From Tolypothrix tenuis PCC 7101 (lineage in GTDB: Bacteria > Cyanobacteriota > Cyanobacteriia > Cyanobacteriales > Nostocaceae): a stretch of 64,000 bases of DNA. A program made the translations under genes and the position numbers. The stretch lies in NCBI RefSeq assembly GCF_002368295.1, contig NZ_AP018248.1:6809979-6873978 (forward strand), written 5' to 3'. Below the pieces are notes generated by a model. The model saw nothing but the letters and a program-made list of their open reading frames with translations. It searched no databases and was not told the DNA's origin. This document shows, piece by piece, positions 17,617-26,755 of the stretch (its first letter is position 1; each line of letters opens with the position of its first letter).

Positions 17617-19356
17617 TTATTTGGTAAGAATTTCAGTAGCAGATATTTTCCAGCGATGATCTATAAGCTCGAATTCATAGCGCACTGTTCTAGTTTTAAA
17701 GTCGGTTTCTTTGGGTAATATATTGCCATTTCTATCAAAAAGTTTCCGGTCTTCCGTAACTTTTACTTGAATCATGGCTTCTTTTCCTTCTACAAAGAAA
17801 TCATCTACGCTGTCAATTTGTTGTAAGCCATATTTATAATAATGACCGTCTGTTTTGAGAGAATTAATTGAGCCATCATATCCGGCAACTTGTTCATATT
17901 GTTTCCCCGTAGTTAATTCCTCAGCCGGCTGCGGATTGTAGGGAGGTGCAAACATGACTTTTTTTGCTTGTAGCCAGTTATTAATTAAATTTTTGGCTTC
18001 TGCTTCTGTTAATACTTCGATTGTATCTTCAGGGTTTTCTGTTGTTTGAGGACTGGGAATTGGAGTATTTGTTTGAGCAGGAATTACTGCTTTAGTAGTA
18101 GGTTTAACAACTGGTGTATCTGTGTTAGTTTTAGTTGAAGAATTACCTGATGATGTATCTGTATTCGTTTTCGTTGAAGAATTACCTGATGATACTTCTG
18201 TATCTGTGATTTGTGGAGAAACAGAAGGTGAACTCGAAGGGGAAACACTAGCTACAGGTTGGGGTTGATTAGATAATTTTCCTTGCACTAACCATAAACC
18301 ACCAACCACAACTATACCTATGGCACCACCAATAATTACACCTTGTTGCCAAGTTCCTAAGCTTTGGCTAGTAGGTACGGGTGGATTGGGATAAGGCGAG
18401 GGGGGAGGAGTTGGTGGTTGATATTGCGGTGCTGGCGATGCGGCGACTGTTGGTATTTCTGCATAGCCAGAGGAAACTGGTGGAGTAGGTGTAGTGATGA
18501 TTGTGGGCGCGATAATCGGTACAGTGGGTGCAGATGGAGTCTGCAATGCGGCTAGCATATCTCTAGCACTGAGATAGCGATCGCGTGGTGATTGTTGTAT
18601 TGCTTTATCCAAAACAACCGCAAAATCTGCACTGGTATTCGGGGCAGCATTTCGCCACAAAATGTCCCCTGTACCATGATCTGTAGGAAATTCTGATGGT
18701 AATTTACCTGTAAGTAAATAAATTGCTGTTAGTGCTAAACTATACAAATCACTAGAAAAAACTGGTCTGCCTACCGATTGTTCCATTGGCATAAACCCTG
18801 GCGTACCAATGACAATTGACTGACTGGAGTTACCAGAAGCAGTCATAATTGTACCCATTGATACCTTCACTGCACCGAAGTCTATTAAAATTGGTTTGCT
18901 ATCTGCAAAACGCAAAATGATATTATCTGGTTTAATATCTCGATGTACAATGCGCTTACTATGGACAAATTCTAATACTGGTAAAATATTAATTAAAATA
19001 TCTCTGACTGCACTTTCACTCAACAATCCTTGCTGTTTAATAATTTGAGTTAAAGTGTTACCTTCAATATATTCTTGCACTAAATAAAACTGCCCATTTT
19101 CGACAAAATAAGCATACAACTTAGGAATTTGATTACTGCGATCGCCTAATTCTTCTAAGATGGCTGCTTCCTGTTGAAATCGTTGCTGTACTAATTGGTA
19201 AACTTGTGGATTATTCGCCACAGGTTTAAGTTGCTTAATTACGCAACGGCGGCTAGAAGGCATTTGAGTATCTTCAGCCAAAAAAGTTTCCCCAAAGCCG
19301 CCACTTCCAAGCACGCGTAGTACTTGATAACGATTATTCAATAGTGTTAACGTCAT
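17617..19356 (-). CDS. Ser/Thr protein kinase 3 with IMS/DUF4101 (ARC6-like) C-terminal domain
   Basis: A 579-residue Hanks kinase: GSGGFGETFLAED, VIKQLKP, HRDIKPDN, DFGAVKV and GTPGFMPMEQ in residues 10-270, then a proline-rich linker, one transmembrane helix (GVIIGGAIGIVVVGGLWLVQ) and a Ser/Thr-rich stretch containing a tandem SSGNSSTKTNTD repeat. The C-terminal 125 residues (LTEAEAKNLINNWLQAKK to RWKISATEILTK) match the IMS/DUF4101 domain seen in the division protein ARC6/Ftn2 and on many cyanobacterial kinases. I use the ATG at 19356, which aligns with the start of kinase 1; the longer frame needs TTG at 19374. It is followed 2 bp later by the VanY gene. It diverges from the FHA-ABC transporter. 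Confidence 0.93.
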   Translation of the reverse strand: MTLTLLNNRYQVLRVLGSGGFGETFLAEDTQMPSSRRCVIKQLKPVANNPQVYQLVQQRFQQEAAILEELGDRSNQIPKLYAYFVENGQFYLVQEYIEGNTLTQIIKQQGLLSESAVRDILINILPVLEFVHSKRIVHRDIKPDNIILRFADSKPILIDFGAVKVSMGTIMTASGNSSQSIVIGTPGFMPMEQSVGRPVFSSDLYSLALTAIYLLTGKLPSEFPTDHGTGDILWRNAAPNTSADFAVVLDKAIQQSPRDRYLSARDMLAALQTPSAPTVPIIAPTIITTPTPPVSSGYAEIPTVAASPAPQYQPPTPPPSPYPNPPVPTSQSLGTWQQGVIIGGAIGIVVVGGLWLVQGKLSNQPQPVASVSPSSSPSVSPQITDTEVSSGNSSTKTNTDTSSGNSSTKTNTDTPVVKPTTKAVIPAQTNTPIPSPQTTENPEDTIEVLTEAEAKNLINNWLQAKKVMFAPPYNPQPAEELTTGKQYEQVAGYDGSINSLKTDGHYYKYGLQQIDSVDDFFVEGKEAMIQVKVTEDRKLFDRNGNILPKETDFKTRTVRYEFELIDHRWKISATEILTK

Positions 19357-19653
19357 AATATTTGGGCTGGTCAACGTTTATGTATAATTTGTAATTAGCT
19401 TTTCAATATCATAAGCTTTTGGTATATTAATTGAATATATTCTCTTCAAATAAAATTAATTTTTGATAAGTAAATAAGTATTAGATTCAATCAGTTTAAG
19501 ATTCATAGTAATTACAGAGCATGAACTACATCGAATTTTTTGATGATGTTATTTGATGTTTGATGTTGGTATTTGGTTTTTGCTATTTGCTTTCTCCCCT
19601 GCTCCCTGCTCCCTGCTCCCCTGCCTTTCTCCAGCCCCCAGTCCCCAAAGATT

Positions 19654-22032
19654 ATGGTACAGCTACCTTTACAAAGTCAGACTGTTCTCAGCACGAATCC
19701 TTATTTAGAATTAAATAATCAAGGTGAGGTTTTATACTTTGAGCTAAAAAAGCCACAGCATATTTTGGGACGCGATCCCAATGTAGCTGATTTAGTTGTT
19801 CCCCAACACTGGAATGTTGTTTCGCGTTGTCAAGCAGTATTACGACAAGATGGCGTTGACTACCGCATCTATGATGGTGATGGACAACAACCCAGTAGTA
19901 ATAAGCTATATGTCAGTCATTCTCTGATTACCCCCACAGAAGGCTATTACTTAAACCACGGTGTTGAACTGCAAATTGCCCAAAACCCAAATCAATTAAT
20001 TCAGGTAAGATATTTCAATCCCAGCAACGCACATTCAGTTACTACACCAACAACTTATACAATTCCGCTAAAACAGCGTTCGGTGTTATTAGGACGCGAT
20101 CCCCAAGCTAACTTGCAGTTAGATACGCCTACGGTTTCTCGTCGCCACGCCATAATAGATACGGATAATCAAGGACGCTACATTTTACGGGATTACAGTA
20201 CTAACGGAGTTTTCGTCAACGGTAAACAAGTCACTGGTTCTGCAGTATTGACAAATGGGGCAAAAATCCGCATTGGCCCTTATACATTGGTAGTACGAGA
20301 TGATAACTTAGAAATTCTCGACCAAGGCGATCGCATTCGTCTAGAAGCACATGACTTAATTCTAGAAACCAAAGGTAAACGGCGACTTGATGATTTAACT
20401 TTTGCCATTGAACCAGGACAGTTTGTGGCTTTAGTTGGCGGTAGTGGCGCGGGGAAGTCAACTTTGATGCGGACATTGTTGGGGATTGAGAAAATTACTC
20501 AAGGTACTGTGCAGATTAACGGCGTAGATTTACAGAAAAACTTTAATTTGTACCGCACTCAAATTGGTTATGTCCCCCAAGATGATATTATTCACCGCGA
20601 ATTGACCGTTGCGGAAGTGCTAACCTATGCAGCCAAGCTGCGGTTACCACCGGATAGTAATTTGCCAACTGTGGTAGAACAGGCTTTAGCAGCCATTAAA
20701 ATGACACATCGCCGTCACGCTTTAATTAGTGATTTGAGCGGCGGACAACGCAAACGAGTTAGCATTGGCGTAGAATTGCTAGCCGATCCCAAATTGTTCT
20801 TTCTCGATGAACCTACCTCCGGACTCGATCCTGGCTTAGATAAACAGATGATGCAGCTATTAAAAGACTTAGCGCATCAAGGCGGGAGAACAATTATTTT
20901 AGTTACTCATGCGACAGCCAACATTACCGAATGCGATCGCATAGTGTTTCTCGGTTTGGGTGGGAGACTCTGCTATTTTGGTACACCCCAAGATGCATTA
21001 CAGTTTTTTGGTGTTAACGACTTCTCAGATATTTATATCAAACTCGAGCAAGAGTTAGAAGTGGTTAAATATGCGCTGCAATTCCAGCAATCTAGCTATT
21101 ATCAAAAATATATAGCTAGTCAAATCAGCTTTGGTAATATCCAGTCAACTAAATCCTTTGCACCGACTCCCAAGCAAATATCATTTTGGCAGCAGTGGCT
21201 GTTATTAACGCAACGTTACTGGCAATTAATCGTACGCGATCGCGTGAATTTGGGGTTAGCGCTGTTCACTGCACCCATCGGTATTGGCTTGATTATGTTA
21301 GCGCTGCGGGATAAAACCCCCTTTGTTGCAGGCGACGAAGCCGATTCCACCCTCGCATCATTAGCCTTGCAAGTATTATTTGTCTTTACTTGTGCAGCTT
21401 TATGGGTAGGACTTTCTAGTTCTTTGCAAGAAATAGTCAAAGAATCAGCAATTTATATTAGAGAACGCTTAGTTAATTTAGGATTATTAGCTTATCTTGC
21501 TTCCAAAGTCACAATTTTATCAGCTTTGGCAATTGTGCAAACCTTATTGATGGTAGCAATAATTCTCTTAGGATTTAAATCGCCCGAACCCGAAATCATT
21601 TCTTGGCCATTAGGATTAGGAATTACTACATTTCTCACCTTATTAGCGAGTTTTAGTTTGGGACTACTTGTTTCAACAACTGTCAAAAATAGTAGCCAAG
21701 CAAATAGTGCTTTACCATTACTCCTGCTACCACAAATTATCTTTTCTGGAGTTTTATTTAAAACTGAAGGTGCTATCAACAAATTATTGTCTTGGCTGAT
21801 GGTAAGCCGTTGGTCAGTGGGAGCTTATGGTACTTTAGTTAATGTTAATAGCCTTGTACCATTACCAACCCAATTACCTGATGGCAGTACAATTCCCCAA
21901 CCCTTTAAACCCTCAGCAGTTTACAATGCTACTTGGGAAAATTTAACTGAAAATTGGGGATTGTTATTATTACATACATCTGTTTATTTATTGCTTACCT
22001 TGTTATTGCAAAAGCGGAAAGATATTTTTTAG
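19654..22032 (+). CDS. ABCG-type ABC transporter with two N-terminal FHA domains
   Basis: A 792-residue half-transporter. Residues 1-115 form a degenerate FHA (ILGRDPNVADLVV), and 120-225 a canonical FHA (LLGRDPQANLQL, SRRHAII, NGVFVNG), which normally binds phosphothreonine. The ABC domain (about 235-460) has GGSGAGKST, LSGGQRKRVSIG and LFFLDEPTSGLD, and the ABC2 membrane domain (about 520-780) has about six helices. This order is the ABCG/White type, a probable exporter. The start was placed at the ATG at 19654 because the 27 codons before it are translated STRR-like C-rich DNA. It diverges from kinase 3 across a shared 300-bp region, so the FHA domain may read that kinase's output. The substrate is unknown. 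Confidence 0.92.
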   Translation: MVQLPLQSQTVLSTNPYLELNNQGEVLYFELKKPQHILGRDPNVADLVVPQHWNVVSRCQAVLRQDGVDYRIYDGDGQQPSSNKLYVSHSLITPTEGYYLNHGVELQIAQNPNQLIQVRYFNPSNAHSVTTPTTYTIPLKQRSVLLGRDPQANLQLDTPTVSRRHAIIDTDNQGRYILRDYSTNGVFVNGKQVTGSAVLTNGAKIRIGPYTLVVRDDNLEILDQGDRIRLEAHDLILETKGKRRLDDLTFAIEPGQFVALVGGSGAGKSTLMRTLLGIEKITQGTVQINGVDLQKNFNLYRTQIGYVPQDDIIHRELTVAEVLTYAAKLRLPPDSNLPTVVEQALAAIKMTHRRHALISDLSGGQRKRVSIGVELLADPKLFFLDEPTSGLDPGLDKQMMQLLKDLAHQGGRTIILVTHATANITECDRIVFLGLGGRLCYFGTPQDALQFFGVNDFSDIYIKLEQELEVVKYALQFQQSSYYQKYIASQISFGNIQSTKSFAPTPKQISFWQQWLLLTQRYWQLIVRDRVNLGLALFTAPIGIGLIMLALRDKTPFVAGDEADSTLASLALQVLFVFTCAALWVGLSSSLQEIVKESAIYIRERLVNLGLLAYLASKVTILSALAIVQTLLMVAIILLGFKSPEPEIISWPLGLGITTFLTLLASFSLGLLVSTTVKNSSQANSALPLLLLPQIIFSGVLFKTEGAINKLLSWLMVSRWSVGAYGTLVNVNSLVPLPTQLPDGSTIPQPFKPSAVYNATWENLTENWGLLLLHTSVYLLLTLLLQKRKDIF

Positions 22033-22066
22033 GTTTGGTAATGGGTAATGGGTAATTGGTAATGGG

Positions 22067-23425
22067 TTATTCTCTGCTCTCTGCAAACATTGGCTCTGGT
22101 AAATATAGCCTTTCTTCTCTAGAGTCATACTCAAATAATTCTGCATAACGACCCCAGTCAACGGCGGTAGCAAATTGTCGTTCGGCTTCTATGTGAGGAA
22201 AATGTTCATCCAGTAAATCTACAAAGAAATCTGCCCGCATTGACCCAATACGTTTCTCTCGTAGTGTTTGTAATATACTGACCAACATCGGTACATTTTG
22301 CAGAACTTGCTGCCGAAATAGGTCTTTACTTCGGAGAATAGTTGTGGTTGCAAAGTCCCGTCCAATGTCAGTCAGTTGAACATCACCTTGTGTCACCTCA
22401 GCAAAACCTAACAAAACCGCAGCATCTAGAATTGGCAATAAGTCATCTACTGCCAGTTGTATTCGCTCTGCTAACTTAAAAATATCTTCCCTACTTTCTG
22501 GCTGTTCAACAATTAATTCTAAAAGACCACTGATTCCCCCAACTCTTGCATGAGGTAGTGTCTGGGAGTAGGGTGATTTAATTTTTTCTTTTGGTGTATC
22601 GGACTGAGCAACTGTGACTTCTCCAGTAACTTCAGCATCTGGATTTGTCATCACAGTATATATATAGTCTACTAAAGCTTTGAAACGAGGGTGTGTGCGA
22701 TCATGAGGGCGAGGTAAATCAATCACAACTTCACCGCGCACCCGTCCCGGATTTGCCCCTAAAATAATCACCCTGTCTGCTAAAAATACTGCTTCCTCAA
22801 TATTGTGGGTGACAATTAAGATACTTTTAGAAGGGAAACTGCCAGCATTCCAGAGGTCGTCAATTTCACCCCGCAGGTTCTCAGCCGTTAGCACATCTAA
22901 GGCACTAAATGGCTCATCCATAAATAATACTTGCGGTTCAATCACAAATGCCCGTGCAAAGCCTACCCGCTGTTTCATCCCACCAGATAATTCTTTGGGA
23001 TAGGCACTTTCAAAACCGTCTAAACCCACCAAGTCAATAGCTTTGAGAGCGCGTTTTCGTCGTAGTTCTAAGCTGACTCCTTGTGCTTCTAGCCCTAGTT
23101 CTACATTTTCTTGTACTGTTAACCAGGGTAACAGGGCAAAGCTTTGAAAAACCATTGCCACATCTTTGTTAGCACTGCGTAAGGGTTTGCCATTGCTAAT
23201 AACTTGTCCATCGCTGGGAGGAATCAAGCCTGCCATAATTCGCAGCAAAGTACTTTTACCGCTACCACTACGCCCTAATAAAGCAACAACCTCACCTGCA
23301 TTGACTTTCGCATTAATTTGACGCAGAACTGTAAACTCGCCTTTACCATCGGGAAGAGGAAAACTTTTGTTGACCTGTTCAACTGCAATTAGGACTTGCT
23401 CTGTGGTTGGAGCTGTTTTTGTCAT
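22067..23425 (-). CDS. ABC transporter ATP-binding protein, nitrate/sulfonate/bicarbonate type, with AAA-associated C-terminal domain
   Basis: A 452-residue ATPase. Residues 10-260 form the nucleotide-binding domain: LLGRSGSGKSTLLRIMAGL (Walker A), LSGGMKQRVGFARAF, VLFMDEPFSALDVL and TLNIEEA-type switch (VTHNIEEAVFLADRV). The sequence is closest to the NrtD/SsuB/TauB group. The last 160 residues (ARVGGISGLLELIVEQ to VDWGRYAELFEY) match the AAA-associated C-terminal domain seen on a subset of these ATPases. It lies 240 bp downstream of a fused double permease on the same strand, so the two form one transporter. No periplasmic binding protein is nearby, so the substrate cannot be assigned. Confidence 0.9.
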   Translation of the reverse strand: MTKTAPTTEQVLIAVEQVNKSFPLPDGKGEFTVLRQINAKVNAGEVVALLGRSGSGKSTLLRIMAGLIPPSDGQVISNGKPLRSANKDVAMVFQSFALLPWLTVQENVELGLEAQGVSLELRRKRALKAIDLVGLDGFESAYPKELSGGMKQRVGFARAFVIEPQVLFMDEPFSALDVLTAENLRGEIDDLWNAGSFPSKSILIVTHNIEEAVFLADRVIILGANPGRVRGEVVIDLPRPHDRTHPRFKALVDYIYTVMTNPDAEVTGEVTVAQSDTPKEKIKSPYSQTLPHARVGGISGLLELIVEQPESREDIFKLAERIQLAVDDLLPILDAAVLLGFAEVTQGDVQLTDIGRDFATTTILRSKDLFRQQVLQNVPMLVSILQTLREKRIGSMRADFFVDLLDEHFPHIEAERQFATAVDWGRYAELFEYDSREERLYLPEPMFAESRE

Positions 23426-23665
23426 GGTTAAACTACTTTTTACTTTGGTTGACTATTGCAGGATTGAGAGGCTATCAATCATCTCTGATGCTGTGAGTAT
23501 TTAGGTTAAAAGTAAATTAAGAAAAGATATTTATTAATAACCGACTGACTTACATACTGAAACATATTCAATAAATGTCGCAGTAGTGTAAGTTGTAAGT
23601 TGCATAGCTCAACTGAGCTTTTGAATAGGGATACTAAATTACAAACAAATCAGCTTGATTTATTT

Positions 23666-25399
23666 CTATAAATGGTATTTGGTTTCTGCCAGATGATACA
23701 ATCTTCGCCAGAATAATCGATTTAAACCAACTACATATAGACTCATCATACCAATTCCCAAGGTGATGCGAGGCCAATCACCTGCTGCGGTTGCCTCGGC
23801 AATATATGCTCCTAACCCGGTTGCTGTCAAAGTGGTTTGTCCCCAACTGACAATCTCAGACACAATGCTGGCGTTCCAGGCTCCGCCACTAGCCGTAACG
23901 CCACCTGTGACCCAAGAAGAGAAAATACCCGGGATAATCAATTTACGCCATAGTTTCCAACCATGTAAACCCACATCTGCTGCCATTTCTCGCAGATCGG
24001 TAGGTATGCTCATGGCTCCGGCGATGGAATTAAACAGAATGTACCACTGTGCGCCTAGAGACATTAACAAGATGCTACCGAAATTGATGCTGATGTTGGC
24101 ACGAATGAAGAACAGGGTAGCAAAGGGAAATATAAAGTTAGCGGGAAACGATGCCAAAAATTGCACTACTGGCTGTAAGAGACGTGCTAATTTGGGGTTA
24201 AAGCCGATCGCTACACCAATCGGCGTCCATATTAGTGATGCTGCTATCAATAGCACTAGCACGCGTCCCAAGGTCATTAACCCTAGCCAAAATGCTTTGA
24301 ATACTTCACCTAACCCGACTGTAATCAGAATAAAGTGCAACCCAGCAACCAGAAGTGCGCCAATTAGCACTAATAAAGCACAATTGTAGAGGCGATCGCT
24401 CAATACCTGCTGATTTTCATCTACCTTATGGATGGGGCTTGGTGGTGTCAATGATGATAGAAAACGGTTGACAACTTCACCTACTGGTGTGAATAGTTGA
24501 GCAATCAAACTAGGAAGTCGTGCCGCTTTGATTAAATCTAGTAGCCAAGATTCTGGTGCTTCTGCGGCTGCGCTTGTTTCTAAACGAAACTTATCTGCCC
24601 AAGCAATCAACGGTCGCCAGAATAGTTGATCTACCAATAAAATTATGACCACAATTACCAGTAATGCCCAACCTAAAGCAGACAAGTTTTCTTTGGCAAT
24701 GGCAGCTGCCACATAAGAACCAAGTCCCGGTAAAGTATACTTCTGGTTTAAGACACTGATCGCTTCACTTGCGGCGACAAAGAACCAGCCACCCCCAAAA
24801 CTCATCATGGCATTCCACAGCAGCCCAATCATTGCGGAAGGTACTTCTAATTTTGTAAACCTTTGCCATGCTGATAGGTGGTAGAGTCTTGCGGCTTCAT
24901 CAAGTTCTGGTGGTACTGTTCTCAGTGATTGGTAGAACGAAAAGGTCATATTCCAGACTTGGCTGGTAAAAATCGCAAAAATCGAAGCTGCTTCTAATCC
25001 CAATAAACTACCAGGAAATAGGGCGATAAACCCTGTAACTGTAATTGATAAAAAGCCTAAGACGGGAACTGACTGTAAAATATCCAAAAGGGGAATGAGA
25101 ACTCGCTCTGCTCGCCGATTTTTGGCAGCAATGTAGCCATATATTAAAGTAAATAAAGTTGAGCAAAACAGGGCAATAAACATTCGTAGAGTTGAACGCC
25201 CTGCATAATATGGCAAATTAACTGGATCTAAGTTGACACTAGGTACAACATCTGGAGGTACAAAGCTGATCAGCGTCCCTGCGCCTACACGGGCAATTAG
25301 TCCTACTAATACTAATGTACCGAGAATCAGAGCCACATCAGCCAAACCAAATGGTAAGCGTCGCAGAGCTTCTGGCGAGGGAAAAGTCCGCCTCAGCAT
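23666..25399 (-). CDS. ABC transporter permease, two fused BPD_transp_1 domains
   Basis: A 577-residue membrane protein with two permease halves (about 55-280 and 360-570), each with about six helices. Each has an EAA-like loop for contact with the ATPase: LDEAARLYHLSAWQRF in the first and LREMAADVGLHGWKLW in the second. Fused double permeases of this kind pair with NrtD/SsuB-like ATPases carrying the AAA-associated tail, which is encoded just downstream. The start is set at ATG 25399, with AAGGAAG about 8 nt upstream; the longer frame would add 29 residues without hydrophobic character. The substrate is unknown and no binding protein is adjacent. Confidence 0.9.
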   Translation of the reverse strand: MLRRTFPSPEALRRLPFGLADVALILGTLVLVGLIARVGAGTLISFVPPDVVPSVNLDPVNLPYYAGRSTLRMFIALFCSTLFTLIYGYIAAKNRRAERVLIPLLDILQSVPVLGFLSITVTGFIALFPGSLLGLEAASIFAIFTSQVWNMTFSFYQSLRTVPPELDEAARLYHLSAWQRFTKLEVPSAMIGLLWNAMMSFGGGWFFVAASEAISVLNQKYTLPGLGSYVAAAIAKENLSALGWALLVIVVIILLVDQLFWRPLIAWADKFRLETSAAAEAPESWLLDLIKAARLPSLIAQLFTPVGEVVNRFLSSLTPPSPIHKVDENQQVLSDRLYNCALLVLIGALLVAGLHFILITVGLGEVFKAFWLGLMTLGRVLVLLIAASLIWTPIGVAIGFNPKLARLLQPVVQFLASFPANFIFPFATLFFIRANISINFGSILLMSLGAQWYILFNSIAGAMSIPTDLREMAADVGLHGWKLWRKLIIPGIFSSWVTGGVTASGGAWNASIVSEIVSWGQTTLTATGLGAYIAEATAAGDWPRITLGIGMMSLYVVGLNRLFWRRLYHLAETKYHL

Positions 25400-25560
25400 G
25401 ATATTAGCTTCCTTTTTTCTACAAGCAGCCTTGTTTGTTACACCAATATCACATTGTTTTGAGCTTATACAAGAGACTGCTGGCAAAAGTCGAGAAAAGG
25501 AAGAAAGGTTTTACAGCAAATTCGATGTTTATGAGGGACAGCAACTAATTGAAAAAAGTA

Positions 25561-25609
25561 ATGAGTAATAAGTAGTGAGTAATAAGTAAATTTCCTACTC
25601 ATTACTCAT
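25561..25609. repeat. intergenic hairpin repeat (GAGTAAT words)
   Basis: ATGAGTAATAAGTAG and CTACTCATTACTCAT form a 15-bp stem with one mismatch. It lies between kdpC and the double permease, both on the minus strand. It may end kdp transcription but lacks a clear T-run. GAGTAATAAGTA is tandemly repeated inside the left arm. The rest of 25400-25712 shows nothing recognisable. Confidence 0.6.
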
Positions 25610-25712
25610 GATTTACCTCACTTACTTCAAAAGTGCTGTATATTTTCTCTTTGAGCGATCGCTCTCGTGCAACTATAGTTAAAAAACTCTTATAATCCAC
25701 CAAAATGTTGAT

Positions 25713-26357
25713 TTAACTTGCAGACTTTAAGGCATCTAAAGCGAGATTTAATTGCAAAATATTGACCCCAGGCTCACCAAAGATTCCCAGAAAACGACCA
25801 TCAGTATTTTGAATAATTAAAGTTTCTAACTCTTGGGGTGAAATTGCTCGCGCTTTAGCGACACGGGCAATTTGTGCTTTAGCGGCTTCTGGGGTAATGT
25901 GGGGGTCAAGGCTGGAACCAGAAGTGTAAACTAAATCTGCGGTAGGTGGGACACCTGCTTTTTTCAAACGGTTTAAATCGCCTTCAACTCGTTTGCTGGG
26001 ATCGGGATCGTCTTTACCTTTGATGCGTTCTAGTAAGGCGGAATTACTGGGAGCAAGGTTACTAGCACCGGAAACCCCTGTTTGTAAGACTTTAGCATCA
26101 TCTTTTGCAGGATTGGCGGTGCTGTAGCTGGTGGTGCTGGGGCGAGAGTTAAAATAGCGATCGCTACTAAATGGTTGTCCAATTAAGGCAGAACCGACAA
26201 CTTGACCTTGGCTATCTTTGATTAAACTACCATTGGCTTGATAGGGAAATACAATCTGTCCTACAGCAATCATCACAAATGGATAGATAATTGCGCCAAT
26301 AATCCAAAGTACAAAGGTAGAACGAATTGCTCTGCTGGCTTCTCTGGTAAAACTCAT
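25713..26357 (-). CDS. kdpC: potassium-transporting ATPase subunit C
   Basis: A 214-residue subunit of the Kdp P-type K+ pump. One N-terminal transmembrane helix (about 14-36) is followed by the extracytoplasmic domain with GQPFSSDRYFNSRPS, a YTSGSSLDPHITPEAA motif and TDGRFLGIFGEPGVNILQLN near the end, all typical of KdpC. KdpC supports assembly and K+ affinity of the KdpFABC complex in the plasma membrane. The ATG overlaps the stop of the KdpF-like gene by one base (TAATG), indicating translational coupling. It is the last gene of the kdp operon here; no kdpD or kdpE follows. Confidence 0.97.
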   Translation of the reverse strand: MSFTREASRAIRSTFVLWIIGAIIYPFVMIAVGQIVFPYQANGSLIKDSQGQVVGSALIGQPFSSDRYFNSRPSTTSYSTANPAKDDAKVLQTGVSGASNLAPSNSALLERIKGKDDPDPSKRVEGDLNRLKKAGVPPTADLVYTSGSSLDPHITPEAAKAQIARVAKARAISPQELETLIIQNTDGRFLGIFGEPGVNILQLNLALDALKSAS

Positions 26358-26608
26358 TAGAATTTCTCCGGTACAAACATCACAAAAAATAAATAGATAG
26401 AAAGACTCAGGGTTACTAGTCCTAATAATCCCAAAGCCCAGGCTTGTGTGCGAGAAAATTCCTCACCTGTGGCTGCATACACAACTGGCGCAACCACCAG
26501 GTTGAAGCACATTCCCAGAAATATGGATAAGGGCAGTTTTTGTTTGCGCCAGTCTGAGAATATTTCGGTGAAATCTGCAATTATTTGGGTGGAAATTTGA
26601 GGTTTCAT
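26357..26608 (-). CDS. kdpF: KdpF-like small subunit (KdpG-type in Anabaena nomenclature)
   Basis: An 83-residue protein with two hydrophobic helices: LSIFLGMCFNLVVAPVVYAA and LGLLGLVTLSLSIYLFFVM, ending FVPEKF. The C-terminal helix plus the terminal PEKF resembles KdpF, a 29-residue stabilising subunit in E. coli (which ends in PERF-like residues). The N-terminal 45 residues are additional. From memory, Anabaena kdp operons carry a gene called kdpG in this position between kdpB and kdpC, and this is probably its counterpart. It overlaps kdpC by one base. The role is inferred from position and the C-terminal match. Confidence 0.8.
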   Translation of the reverse strand: MKPQISTQIIADFTEIFSDWRKQKLPLSIFLGMCFNLVVAPVVYAATGEEFSRTQAWALGLLGLVTLSLSIYLFFVMFVPEKF

Positions 26609-26755
26609 AACAGTGTTAAGTCGTTATTTTCAAGAAAACGCACCACAGAGACACAGAGAACACAGAGAAATTATTTTCCTTTGTAACTTTGCGCCTTTGC
26701 GTGAGATTCTTTTTTCAATGAACCAAGAATGCCAAGAGAAACAGAGTATTTGAGG

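Noticed and set aside
23763..24389. 208-codon frame on the plus strand
   Set aside because: It is antisense to the well-supported double permease and has no recognisable domain.
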